DNA from: Liolophura sinensis
Taxonomy: Eukaryota > Mollusca > Polyplacophora > Chitonida > Chitonidae
Reading direction: 5' to 3'
Length of the DNA stretch: 64,000 nt
Assembly (NCBI RefSeq): GCF_032854445.1
Contig: NC_088303.1
Location: forward strand, 37,023,501-37,087,500
Shown: positions 1 through 11,759 of the stretch, piece by piece
How positions within the stretch are numbered: the first letter of the stretch is position 1
Layout: every line of letters starts with the position of its first letter
The notes under the pieces: model-generated
Database searches by the model: none
What the model was told of the DNA's origin: nothing
The model's input: only the letters and a program-made list of their open reading frames with translations
Position numbers and translations under genes: made by a program

Positions 1-170
1 GGAGGGGTTTACAGCGTTTTGAACTGAAGTTGTACTTAATTGGTTAAATGTGTGCTAGCTCAAACGAATGTCGTACGACCATCAGCGACTGGAACCAACA
101 CTCTACGTTCAGTTGCGTTTAGCTGAGTCACATCTTAAGCACTTGTGTATGTCGAGGTTAACGGGACTTT
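1..170 (+). repeat. Fragment related to the repeat at 27800-28140
   Basis: CACTTGTGTATGTCGAGGTT and a CGACTGGAACC block match that repeat. It is cut by the window edge. Confidence 0.35.
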
Positions 171-419
171 AATCCCGCGTAGACGGCTGGCCACAGCGCG
201 CGCCATTTCTCGCAACAATGATTACATTAGCTCTCTGAACAAAAACCACATGAAAACTTCAGGGTTTACGTCAGACAGTTCTAGGTGAAGAAATATCAGA
301 TTAACTTTAGGTAAATATTTTGATATTGCTTTGATGTCTTTGGAACCTTCAATGAAGTGGCGGTTCAAACCCGAACTTGAACAAGAAATATATATATAAA
401 TTCCCCCCACTCTCATTGT

Positions 420-690
420 TTGTGGAGCTTTGGTGACAATAAGCGGCTATTTGCCCTGTCTAAAATGAGTTAAGGCCATTTATCTTCCACCAATATGGTG
501 TGCATATCTGTACGTCATACATGGTAAAGTTCGACAGAAACTTGCCAAAAGTTTGTGGTTTTCGCCGGACACCCCGTCTTCCTCTGTTCATAAAATAAAC
601 CGACATTATATCGGTAAAAATGTTGCTGCCCTCCACCATTATGACTACAAAAGCTCCCTTTTACCAGTTTTAGAACATACGGAGGAAAAT
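420..690 (+). mobile_element. SINE-C type repeat
   Basis: GCTTTGGTGACAATAAGCGG, CACCAATATGGTGTGCATAT and a 3' part with CATAAAATAAACCGACATTA. Shared blocks occur at 18902-19095 and 39955-40110. The open frame at 553-738 lies largely within it. Confidence 0.5.
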
Positions 691-942
691 GTTGATGTAA
701 GTGAGAGTTCCATGATTAGAAAGAGAAAGAGCAAGTAATCTGAACAAAATCAAAAGAAGTCTGCTATATATGTGAATTTGGATTGCACGTTATTGTTGAA
801 CGAAGTACTATACAGCGGATATCTTTTTAAAACATTACACGAAATAAGGAAACAGAAAGTCAACCAAGTCAACTGAGTCAACCAAGCATCAGTTCATGAT
901 ACACGTGTAAATGGTGAATTGAATCAATCAAATATACCTTAA

Positions 943-1905
943 CGATATATGCTGGAGTGAGTCAATCAAATGGCATGATATGTGATGGACAGTACGCTTT
1001 CACACTTATGCTAGATTGATTCAACAAAACATGAACTCGTGATTCAACCTACACATTTCATTACGTTAGACCCAATCATCCAAGTAGGTCTACTCCTTCA
1101 CGATATATGCTGGAGTGAGTCAATCAAATGGCATGATATGTGATGGACAGTACGCTTTCACATTTATGCTAGATTGATTCAACAAAACATGAACTCGTGA
1201 TTCAACCTACACACTTCATTACGTTAGGCCCAATCATCCAAGTAGGTCTACTCCTTCACGATATATGCTGGAGTGAGTCAATCAAATGGCATGATATGTG
1301 ATGGACAGTACGCTTTCACATTTATGCTAGATTGATTCAACAAAACATGAACTCATGATTCAACCTACACATTTCATTACGTTAGACCCAATCATCCAAG
1401 TAGGTCTACTCCTTCACGATATATGCTGGAGTGAGTCAATCAAATGGCATGATATGTGATGGACAGTACGCTTTCACACTTATGCTAGATTGATTCAACA
1501 AAACATGAACTCATGATTCAACCTACACACTTCATTACGTTAGACCCAATCATCCAGGTAGGTTTACTCCTTCACGATATATGCTGGAGTGAGTCAATCA
1601 AATGGCATGATATGTGATGGACAGTACGCTTTCACATTTATGCTAGATTGATTCAACAAAACATGAACTCATGATTCAACCTACACACTTCATTACGTTA
1701 GACCCAATCATCCAGGTAGGTTTACTCCTTCACGATATATGCTGGACTGAGTCAACCAAATGCAATTCAAGTGCTGGACCCGGTCTACCATAAATAGGCT
1801 TCAGGAAATACGCTGGACAGAGTCATCCAAATGCATTTTCACGATATATGCTAGACCCGGGTTTACCATGTACACCTTTGCGATATATGTTGGACTGATT
1901 GAATG
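943..1905 (+). repeat. 158-bp tandem satellite
   Basis: The motif CGATATATGCTGGAGTGAG recurs at 943, 1101, 1259, 1417, 1575 and 1733, an exact spacing of 158 bp. Five near-identical full monomers are followed by degenerate short copies to about 1905. Monomers differ at only a few positions, indicating recent homogenisation. No coding. Confidence 0.95.
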
Positions 1906-3147
1906 GTTTTGTATGTCGATAGAACCAATTTGTACACGCTGGCAGCATTGCTAGCAGGGGTATTAATCTGCTGTAGTAATACAGTGACCTGTATGATCTG
2001 TGGAGAGGCACGCCTATATCTGCATTATCACCTGTATATGTATGTAACTGTGTGGTTACACCTGTAATCAATAGTCACATGGAGTCCCGAGGCTACATGA
2101 TTAGTGAGATATGATCGTGATTGCTGAGAAGGTTAAATCTCGGTTAAGTCTTCACATCTATCCTATATTTTCTAGACAGATGGAGAGGGCAATAAATGGT
2201 TTGGGCTACCAAGGCATATTTACCCAATTTACAAAATTTGCGTTTTTTACTTATTTCCATAAATTACAAAATCGCTATTGTGCTGATTGGATTAGCAGGA
2301 AACACTAACCCAAAACGTTTTTTATCAAACAGAATCCGTTGCCATGGCTTCCCGGTTTACCAGATTTAAAATGGCTAGTGCTAATGAATGTTGGAGTATC
2401 AGGATTTGATTGCAAAAGGCCCCAAAAGACTTCGAAGTGTAAATCATTAAGCTGCCCACAAGACAAGCCATTAGTAGACTGATGCAACATCCAATCATAT
2501 AGGCACTATGTATTGATCCCCAGTGAAATGAAAACACATAAGCTTATACATTTTTTCAAGCAACATCTATGGGTCAGTAAATATGTCCTGCAGAAATGAA
2601 AACTTTTTACCTAGTTTTACTACCCACCCCTTTGAGGTTCCCAAGATAATAAAATGCTATGACTTCATTTCCAGCAAACACAGCTAAAAAAAATGGTGGT
2701 CGTTGTTATGTTGAATAGAAAAGTGCCAGCTGCTTGTGGTGTTATTGTATGATACCACCCGAAGGTACAGGGCATATATATATGTATTTGAGGTTGAAGG
2801 TGACAAATTTACTACATCAATAGTAAGAAAATTTCATCTGCTCCATCTTAAACTGGACAGGGGCTTCGTATTCAACTAGTCTTCCTGAATGAAATTCTTA
2901 TCTTAAGCAGAAATTAATTTGTGTTACAGTTATCAGCATACAAACGTGATGAGAAACCAGTTCAAATATCATGCCACAATATCATAGGTATGGGTTTGTA
3001 CTGTAGTCTCGAGACGAAAACTGTTAACATCACAGTAAGGTATTGCTCTAGAGAATGGGTTTTCTAAAATCAATTGGACTTCGCGTAATAATTCATCTCG
3101 TGATGTAGGATTTGTTACACAGCCGTCAATGTGGCTCATTTCCAAAA
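1906..3147. other. No gene recognised
   Basis: Several short frames (60-82 codons) on both strands overlap one another and resemble nothing known. No repeat or signal stands out. Confidence 0.6.
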
Positions 3148-3605
3148 GGACCTGGTACGGTAAGGCGGGGAATCGGCCCCAGTGCAAGTAACTGTGGACC
3201 TCGAGCAGCAAAACTGAATATAGCTGTGAGTGACAACTCGTAAGGCTACTTCTTTTTCTACTTCTGTTTTACTCGTCTTTTCCTGTTATATGGCAAACAT
3301 ACGGTTTATAAAGCTCCAAACATGCACCAAAGCCATGTGTAAGTCATAAAATCCAAATTTGTAGAAAAATTAAGAACACAGTACATCGTTTGAATGAAAA
3401 ATTTGTGTTTTTGATGGAGAGTGCATTTTTGGAGAGTTATTACTAAGCAGACGTCTCTTTTACGACATTATAACTTCCATAAGTGCTTCGACCAAGTTTT
3501 ATACTTCTGATTCCGAAATTTACAGAATTCAGCTCTGATTTTGAAATTTGCACTTACTTATCGTATCTCTCTCGGGCCGATTCTCCGCCTTACCGTTCCA
3601 GATCC
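3148..3605 (+). mobile_element. Short terminal-inverted-repeat element, family 1, copy 1
   Basis: The left end (3148-3179, ACGGTAAGGCGGGGAATCGG inside) is matched by the inverted right end (3574-3605) over 32 bases with 3 differences. It is 458 bp with no coding capacity, so a MITE-like non-autonomous DNA transposon. Relatives lie at 33777-34520 and 53978-54997. No target-site duplication is obvious. Confidence 0.7.
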
Positions 3606-4430
3606 TTTACATAGGTTAAGAAATTCATCTCTGTACTGTAGAAATATTAGGAATTTGGAAGGAATAAAGAATCGATTCCGTAGATTATACAGTCGGCCTA
3701 TAGGCCACGAGACATATAATCCACTGTGCATGATGTGGGCATTCCTTAGCGCGAGTGTATCGCACAAAGTTTGCCAAGTTTAAGCCTCTTTCTTATCTAA
3801 TGATCAGGTATAAACTCACATCATCCGGGGATGTGTTGCCACAAAGCACGGTTGGCCCAAAAAAAAAGCCTTATAAACGACAGTACAGAGTACAAATGGC
3901 ATTCTTCCAGGTCACTATATAAGAAACAGGATGACAGCAGACAGTGGTTTCCGCTGATGACATCTATCATTTGTGGGCCTGCTGTGATTCAGACACCTTC
4001 CTTTTTTTCTGGACGAATGTAATTCTGGGCGTATTAGGGGTGTAAAGTCTTTTTTTTTTGGCTGCCAGCCTTTTTTGGTGTACAAGTCCATGTTTGGTAT
4101 GAAAATGATGGTATGAAAATAATGGGAATTACAGTGATAAGTACCTCCCCCTCTAGCTGCTGTCATGTGAAGGTTCACTGGGCGGGGTGTGATGTTTGGT
4201 GTCTTCGGTATGATACTTCAGTTACGGCAGCACACTGACGACGTGAACTCACCCTGCCACAAGACGACACAATATATGTACATACACCTTATGACGACTC
4301 AACTGCAATACGTATTCTATCATATAGCCTCAATGGAAGAGGCATTTCGCACTGCGGTCCACCAAAACGGAGACATGAACTTGTCGAACAATTCGTTTAA
4401 TATTACAGACGCACAGCATGGGAAGTGAAA

Positions 4431-4446
4431 GCTATAGCGCTATAGC
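4431..4446. repeat. Perfect 16-bp palindrome
   Basis: GCTATAGCGCTATAGC is its own complement. No function can be assigned. Confidence 0.4.
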
Positions 4447-4619
4447 CTATCGGACAGCAGTTACAACAGTGATGCGTTTGCGGACCACGAATCCAAGTAT
4501 ATGCGTCAATCAAAACTTCAACTAATATTAACTAAAACACACCTGACAATAACCTAGGAATCATGCCCTACAAAAGGAGACCCACCAAAGGGCAGATAAG
4601 TCTGGCGAAAAAAATTAAG

Positions 4620-4692
4620 TGAAGTATAAGTGAAATATTCTTGAGTACGGCGTAAAACACCGATCAAATAAATAAATAAATAAATAAATAAC
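4620..4692 (+). mobile_element. SINE-A tail fragment
   Basis: GTATAAGTGAAATATTCTTG, GAGTACGGCGTAAAACACCG and (AAAT)n. Confidence 0.8.
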
Positions 4693-5627
4693 TGCTACTG
4701 TAAATGCTTAACATGCCGTCAGCTGTATCCCAAGGACCATGGTTTAAGAAGGATTAGGTCAAAAAATGCAGTGGTGTTAGTTGCATTATGTTAGACTGGT
4801 TTAGAATTACTCAGAAGGTTGTGTTGTCATCACGGCTAACATATAATAGCAATAAAACAAACCGAAGTAAGAATGACATTCGCACATAGGTTGCAACCCT
4901 ATATAATACACCAACAAACTTTACAAACACAAACCTCTTAAATTCGGCTGGTTACAAGATGTCGAAAGATGTATACACATTTGTACCCTTGACTTTTCAA
5001 AATTCTCAAGGTATATGTGGTAAAAGAAATTTCTACAGCAAGCCTGCAGACTGTCTTGTCTACCTGTACAAAAATGTTTACACCGAGACTGCGATAGCAA
5101 CACAAAGGCACAAGAAAAGCGATCTGACCTTTCCCAAGTGGATGTCCCAGCGTAATAATTATCTATTTCTTTTAACATTTATCTTGTCATTATCTATTGC
5201 TTTTGATCATTTGAGGACCAAGGTTTGTGCAAGGCATTTTTGATAAGAGGACGGAGACTGCATGACCTGTGGTCGATGCACCGTGATGTGTTGTGCTTGA
5301 TGGTAACGCCGTGACTGCTTCATAAGCCTGAGCTTTCCTATAGACAATATGAGGCGTCTACTAAGCATTGATCCGATCTCGGTGTGAGTAGCACATGTTG
5401 CTCATGAGTCAGAGCCTGGTTTTGTGGATGTACACAGAGTCAACACTAAACTCCACGGTCTCCAGTTAGCAATATATGTATACAGGTATTGAGCAGGTAT
5501 CGGTTCCGTGAACTGGGCAGATTATTGGACGGTTTAGTCACTCATCTAGAAATGTCCACAAGAATAACTAATTAGGATAAACTGTAATTATTAGAGCTGC
5601 TGTGAGTCGTTATATACAGATGATTTA

Positions 5628-5850
5628 TTTATTTATTTAATTATTTGATAGGTGCTTTTCGCCGTGCTCAAGAATATTTCATTTATACGACGGTGGGGAG
5701 CAGTGTGGTCGGAGGAAACCGGGCAGAACCCACGACCAATCGCAAGTTGTTAACAGACCTTCCCACAAACGGTCGGAAAGGAAGCCAGTATTTTGAACTA
5801 ATAGCAACCACATTAGTGAAAGGCTCTTGGGCAGACCTTTTTTCCCTTTT
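5628..5850 (-). mobile_element. SINE-A, reverse copy
   Basis: Starts with (ATTT)n, then GCCGTGCTCAAGAATATTTC and the complement of the SINE-A body down to GTGAAAGGCTCTTGGGCAG. The open frames here are SINE sequence. Confidence 0.8.
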
Positions 5851-6209
5851 TTTAAATGTTCACCACATGTGAACGGAAAAGTTACTGGAGTTTGGATCGG
5901 AAAGCAGTGTTCTTTGCTAAATAGTATATTCCACAGGAGAACCATTGAATTTCGGGGAAGAATTTGAACACCAAGTAACCATAATCCCGCCCTTTCCTCT
6001 CTCAAACCTACCCACTTACTCACAAACATGCTTCATATGGGTTCATACATTATTGGTTCCTGCCTCCCATTACGTATATGATTTTATGGTCAGGAATAAA
6101 AAAAACACGAGTCATGGGAGACGAGTGACGTCATAAGGATGTAGCGATACAATTGTGGGCATGGTTTGTCACGATTCACTAATTTCTTGTATTAATTTGA
6201 TCGGTTTTC

Positions 6210-6292
6210 CCCCTGGTTCTGTCCGGTTTCATAATGTCATACAAGTGACATATTCTGAGAACGGTGTAAGACACAATCAAATCAAATATAGG
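6210..6292 (+). mobile_element. SINE-A tail fragment, degenerate
   Basis: GTTCTGTCCGGTTTCATAAT then ACAAGTGACATATTCTGAGA and ACGGTGTAAGACACAATC. Confidence 0.5.
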
Positions 6293-6677
6293 AAGAAATC
6301 AGTCCAAGCTCAAGGATTTTTAAACTGATACGATGGCGATGAGGTTTATGAAATTAGTGGCTAGTGTTACGAATCAACAGAATGGTAGATATTGTAACTC
6401 CCATTATTCCTGTCGAGAAGAAAACTGGAAAATTTCATGTAAAGATGACCATACCTAAAGTATCAGATGTCTTGAATGAGAACAATGACAACAAGTTCCA
6501 TTAGGAACATATTTGTTACCTATTGCCTGATTACATTGCTTTCCAGAAATTAGCACACTTTGCAAATAAAAACAATTTTTATTGACAGTGTTTATGGTTC
6601 AATGGGGCTGGAAGTTACTAGTATTTAGGTATGTGCATATGCACACGTGCAGTTATAACGTAACCCTAATCTAGGTA

Positions 6678-6876
6678 GAGGGGCCTCCGTGGCTCAGTCG
6701 GTTAGCGCGCTAGCTATGAGTTCAAGTCCAGCTCATGCTGGCTTCCTCTCCGGCCGTAAGTCGTGGGTTTCCCCCGGGCTGTGCCCGTTTTCCGCCCACC
6801 ATAATGCTGGCCGCCGTCGTATAAGTGAAATATTCTTGAGTACGGCGTAAAACACCAATCAAATAAATAAATAATC
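6678..6876 (+). mobile_element. SINE-A, nearly complete
   Basis: tRNA-like head with A box (TGGCTCAGTCGGTTAGCGCG) and B-box-like GAGTTCAAGTCC, body with CACCATAATGCTGGCCGCC, tail GAGTACGGCGTAAAACACC then (AAAT)n. A short part between the A and B boxes is deleted relative to the copies at 34527 and 62897. Confidence 0.85.
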
Positions 6877-8205
6877 TAGGTAGACTGGTAAGAGACCGAC
6901 TTTCAACGTTTATGTTGTGTCAGTCTGTCAACCATCACATGGTCTACGTTGGACTGGTTTTATTCTCATTGTTGAAGCCTTAGGTGAGGGTTTATGAACA
7001 TGTACTGGGAAGGTTTATGATTCACATGGCAACTGACAGATATGATAAATAAGAAAAATGACGAAAACTGCAGTTAAGAATATATTTATTATTACAAACT
7101 GTATTCCACACGCTAACACAATTTGTAATCAAACGCAACTTGTAACAATTATTACAATTTGCCACTCCGACAGTGGGCTTTTTGGGATAAATTATTAAAA
7201 ACTGCAACTCCAAGAGTGGCAGTATGTAATAATTCTTACATTTTGTAATCCTAATGGTGTTTTTTGTAAATTATCGGAATTTCTCATTTTGTGAGATGAA
7301 CCTCTCATGAACTGATGCATACGTATCTAATGAAAATCTAACTATGTCTTCCTTTTTTGATACCCTATAATGACAGAGGCTATTACAAGTAGGCGTCTTG
7401 TCGTCTGGTGACACCACCATGTGCATTTAAGCGTTTCTTTTTCTTTTCTGAGAGAGAACTACATGCATGTCGCAGGTTACACCATTAGTAGGGTCAAAAC
7501 AAATGTTTTTTTTTATATGGGCTTACCATTTTACATAAGCAAAGTAGTTGTGATAAAATTCCACAGTACCAAGTTCTGAGGTTGGTTATTCGATGTGTAA
7601 CCTAACGGTCACTAATATGTGTACTGACAAAACATGGCACAATACAAAGACGCTTCTTCACCCGGCACCCATTGGCAGCCTTGGCACCATCGATCTGCAC
7701 TTCTGCTGACGCCCACTGTACATTTGTCAGCACCATCTGAACTGACTGCAAACAATCTTCATTTTCACAGATCTTTCCGGGTTAGCTCATTTGTGTAGGT
7801 GTCATTATTTACCATGGTATCGTACCATGTTTAAGAGATATCTTCAAGATTTAACCTCATAAATGAGATCCGATGTCACCGGTGTTCTGTGGACTGATCC
7901 AAACCTGACACAACTCAGCTCTCAGCTGGGGTTGGACCTATGTGAATTCGCACCATGCCGTGTGTATATAATCACATATCCCATTTCGACGGTCACACAG
8001 ATTCATGTATTGCACTAGGAGACTACCTGTTGCTTTGATCTCCGTTATTACAAGGCTGTTGTCATAGATATCTGACAACGCCCATGTTGAGTCTGTTAGT
8101 CTACGATCAAATCAAGTTCAGCTGACCGTCGCAAGAGGCACGCTGTGGCTATAGAGCTTACGTAATCTTTGTTAACAACAGCAGCCGAGGGTACAAAAAG
8201 CTGCT
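6877..8205. other. No gene recognised, AT-rich
   Basis: 7020-7260 is AT-rich with repeated TTTGTAAT/ATTACAAA motifs on both strands. Nothing else stands out. Confidence 0.6.
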
Positions 8206-8259
8206 GTTAGCACCCCAGGTTTGGAAAACAGCCCAGCCACTGATACATTTCAAACGAAC

Positions 8260-8319
8260 ATGGACGGATTCAAGTCAAGCTTCGCAGTCACTGGATCACC
8301 TTTAGTGAAGAAAGGATCC
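8260..8319 (+). other. Candidate short coding exon, unrecognised
   Basis: ATG at 8260 has A at -3 and G at +4. It gives 20 codons ending at a strong donor, TCC|GTAAGT, in phase 0. The peptide begins MDGFKSSFAVTG and resembles nothing I know. The phase would allow joining to TRPC exon 2 as a remote alternative first exon, but nothing else ties them together. The frame stays open past the donor into a SINE, so coding is uncertain. Confidence 0.15.
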
Positions 8320-8605
8320 GTAAGTCACTGTTATTATAATTCTTCTGTATATACCTCTTTTGTTCTCGTCAATTCTTCGTCATATGAATTTTCCAGTCCT
8401 AATTCAAATTGTTTCACCCCTGTAAAGTTCATGGTATATTTAAAGCTGAAAGCTGACTTCTGCTTTTCGAACACGCTGAGGCAGCTTAAATTGAAAGGGC
8501 TCCTGTTTCGCCACCTAAACAAGATTTACTTCCGATCGAAAAGCAGCGAGTTATCCACTTGCCTTCTGTGCCAAGATACACTTTATATATCTTTTGTAAC
8601 ATGTA

Positions 8606-8795
8606 CCACTCAAGAGTCTCACCAGTGCGCTCTATGTGAGTTCGAGCCCAACTCAAGCTAGCTTCCGCTCCAGCCACACGTGAGACGGTCTGCCTGCAAC
8701 CGTCGTATATTTGTGTCCGGTTTCTTTCCACCATAATGCTTGTCGCCGTCTTACAAGTGGAGTATTCTTGAGTATGGCGTAAAACACCATCATTG
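8606..8795 (+). mobile_element. SINE-A, diverged copy
   Basis: Recognised by GTGAGTTCGAGCCCAACTCA, CCACCATAATGCTTGTCGCC and GAGTATGGCGTAAAACACC. It accounts for the end of a 146-codon open frame that starts at 8221. Confidence 0.8.
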
Positions 8796-9458
8796 TGGAA
8801 CATCATGGACAAAAAGGGCTTTGTTTTGTTCACGGGTCAAATAACATAGGGTTAAAGTGTTATTGATAGTAATGCTTAGCATTTTCTGTGGACTCAATGT
8901 GTTAACATTCCCCCTCTTTACTGTCCACGCGTGTATCCTTATACTAGCGGTGTTCTTTACGATAGCTGTGTAAAGGCTTAGTTCTCTTGAGTACTGGACA
9001 TTTATGTAAAGCAGCCTCAATTGGCAGTTTACTTGGGAAAACAATTTATTCAACGTTTCGTTATTGGCGAGCATCATTCGACTTGGATGGGGAAACGCCA
9101 CTACAAACTAATCTCTCCCCCCCCCACCACCCACCTTACTGATAGTAAGTTAGTACTCCGCGTACTGATCACACATTTCACACCTCACACTGCTAAATGG
9201 TTCCAGAATGGTGACGAAAACAGTTATTCAGTTCATTTAGCACTGTGGATAAAACGCCGGAATTTAAAGGCGGTGTTACGATAAGGAAGACGGTTATCCA
9301 GGTGATGAACATATTAATGGACGAGTGTATGATCAGATTACATTTACACACCCACAAATGGACCTGATTCCATCCATTAAGTATAACATGTGGAACGCTG
9401 AAAGTAATTCAAAAATAAATACACATGCATAGCACATGTGAACACCGCAAACACTTAC

Positions 9459-9591
9459 GATGTGTAAGCTTTGACATATCTTTCAAGCGACCTTCCAGCC
9501 CCATGCGCACTTTTAGACGACAATCGACAATAGCATTAAATTGTTGGTGGCCATCGGCGAAGAATATTTTTTGTGTGGAAGACATATCCAT
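9459..9591 (-). other. Candidate first exon on the minus strand, unrecognised
   Basis: Read on the minus strand, ATG at 9591 (A at -3, G at +4) opens 44 codons ending at CATC|GTAAGTG in phase 1. The peptide (MDMSSTQKIFFADG...GLEGRLKDMSKLTH) has a protein-like composition and no similarity I recognise. No partner exon was found downstream on the minus strand (lower coordinates). Confidence 0.2.
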
Positions 9592-11702
9592 TGTGACGTG
9601 TTTAGCTTAATGAATGCTATGTCGAGACGTTGAACAAATTAATCTACATGACTGCGTATCCGTTAAAGAAGACTTCCACATAGGTAGACTTTAAAGATTA
9701 ATCGAAAAGCTGATTCACACAATTTCTCGGTACCATCCTACTGCCTAAGTGAAGTTCCGCCCACGTAAATACCAACTACATACACCTGAATGATTTAAAT
9801 GCTTATCACAAGTACTGATAAAATTATTCAGAAAAATATCAATGTATGTCTTATTTTTGAGAAACTGTTGGATTGGTGAAGATCATCGCTAAATCGTTGT
9901 TGATCAGACTTAAGATATGACGAGGCAGGGTAAAGCAGCAAAATAGCCATGCCCACCCACCTTGTTCCCGTCGGCTTATATAGGAAAAACAATAAATAAG
10001 GACACACCGTCATGTTAACTCAACCACTGACACAATAGGAGATTCGTATTGTAGTTTGTAAGAAGCTGACGAGCAGATTCCTCACAAGCGCAGACCCTGT
10101 TGAAGAATCAGCTCAAAACATTTTGACGCAACACATTTAGGAAAAGTGTTTGGTAAGAGCACATGGAAACATATTTTTTTTATATTTATTTCTTAGGCTT
10201 TTTAATTTTGTTGATGTATTTTGAGTTTTTTTCCAGTTATTTCAGATGTTAGCATTCCCACTGCGTGAAAGTTTACACCCACTAAGAAACTGAGTTGCCT
10301 AATCTGAAGCATGCTGTTATTTCAGATTTTCTGACGCCATTATTTCAAGGAAAAGACAACACAAGGATTTCGTCTGTGTATTATTAGAAAGGTTCATTTT
10401 CTTTGCTGTTATTCAAAAATGGCGTCTTCATGTGATCAGTAATAAAGTCACTATCGATTAAAAAAAAAGACCATATAAACAGGGTGGCCTGTGCCGGAAT
10501 TTATAGTTTACTTTCAGCCAATTATATTGCCTCAATTGTCAATCTTCCGAAAGAAAAAAAATCTATTGACTGTTTTTTCTCCCAAAAAATGAAGTCTTGA
10601 AACGAACAATAATAAAATCACAAATGGGTTTTTAAATAGATATATACACGATAACCATGCCTGAATTGATTCAAATTAGGCGAGGATTCAGGGGTTTTGC
10701 TAACAAAACTGGCTCTCGCTCACATCGCTCCTGTAGATGGCGACTTGTTCACACCTTGTGCACAGCGCAGCACGTGTTTATTACCAGGGAATTAGACATA
10801 TCATTAAATCCTGGTGGCTCAAGTCTGCGAGACAGGTCAGACGATAAAGCTGATTTGTCTAATTAATTACCCCCCCTTTACCACTTATTCCACTGTTAAT
10901 TGCTTTTAAATATTATAGTTTTAATCAGTGTGATAATACCTGGCTTATGCTATACAAAGCTGTCTCCAGTCGACTAACACGCTAGATATTTCTCACATAT
11001 ATACTGGTGCAAGCGTACCTGTACATTGTTGTGTAACAATACATATAGCCTTAGATTGTGGACAGTGTTATGAAATAGTTGAATACTTTGTAACTAGACG
11101 TTAAACCCCAAGTTTTTGTGCAGTTGCTAGACATGTCCCATAGAACTTAAAACTGTCGACTTAATTCGACGGAAAACTACGAAGCCCATTATTGTCACTT
11201 TGAAACAAAAAAAAATCGTGGGAAAAGTCCTAATTTTCGCCAAACAACCGACCAATTAGGAAATCTGCAGTGCAGTATTAATGGAATTGTAGGCCAGACG
11301 GCAGCTAGTCAGACTGTTATTCACCGAAGTGCCCCCATGTGCTGGCATCAAGAAGTCTGGGCATCACGTGATAACCCGCAGTAGCTGTCATTAATGTATC
11401 TCGTATGATGTCTGTAGGTGCCGTACTAATGAAGATGTAGTCCAGGAAGGTATTCAGAGTGCTATTCACAGAAGCATCACCTAAATAATGACTGGTCCTC
11501 TTTGAATAGCCAACTGCAAACTACCAACTGACAACTTAGTTATTTCCCCTCACAAACCCTCATGTACCCATATCCAACTGTAAAGCAAGACTTCCTGTTA
11601 CTTCTACAACTGCTTTTTTAAACACCTTTTTTGCGACAATGCACAGACATTTTCCCGTAAAGGTCGTTATTACGGGAAAATTTTCTCGTAATTAAAACAG
11701 AC
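9592..11702. other. No gene recognised
   Basis: Apart from the possible LINE remnant at 10657, only AT-rich unique-looking sequence. Confidence 0.6.
10657..10866 (+). mobile_element. Possible LINE remnant with 2A-like motif
   Basis: A 69-codon open stretch begins IRRGFRGF, continues basic, and ends in ITRELDISLNPGG. Non-LTR retrotransposons of CR1/L2 type often have an arginine/glycine-rich start followed by a D-I/V-E-x-NPGP motif just before the endonuclease. The match here is imperfect (GG for GP) and no endonuclease follows. Confidence 0.25.
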
Positions 11703-11759
11703 GCTAAGTAGGCTTCATGAAACCGGGGCCAGGGCCCAGTTCTACGAAGCCCACTTAAC
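11703..11759. repeat. 57-bp imperfect palindrome
   Basis: Left half TAAGTAGGCTTCATGAAACC plus GGGGCC is mirrored by GGGCCCAGTTCTACGAAGCC plus CACTTA on the other strand, with almost no loop. It looks like two inverted ends of a transposon joined after loss of the interior. Confidence 0.65.

Larger units (their letters stand above)
3606..5627. other. No gene recognised
   Basis: Holds a 16-bp palindrome and a SINE-A tail (listed). Frames of 79-94 codons overlap on both strands without protein-like conservation. Confidence 0.6.

Noticed and set aside
6681-6740. tRNA gene
   Set aside because: It is the head of SINE-A; no full cloverleaf can be formed.
8221-8661. 146-codon frame as a whole
   Set aside because: Its second half is SINE-A sequence. 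Only the first part up to a donor at 8319 was kept, as a weak candidate.
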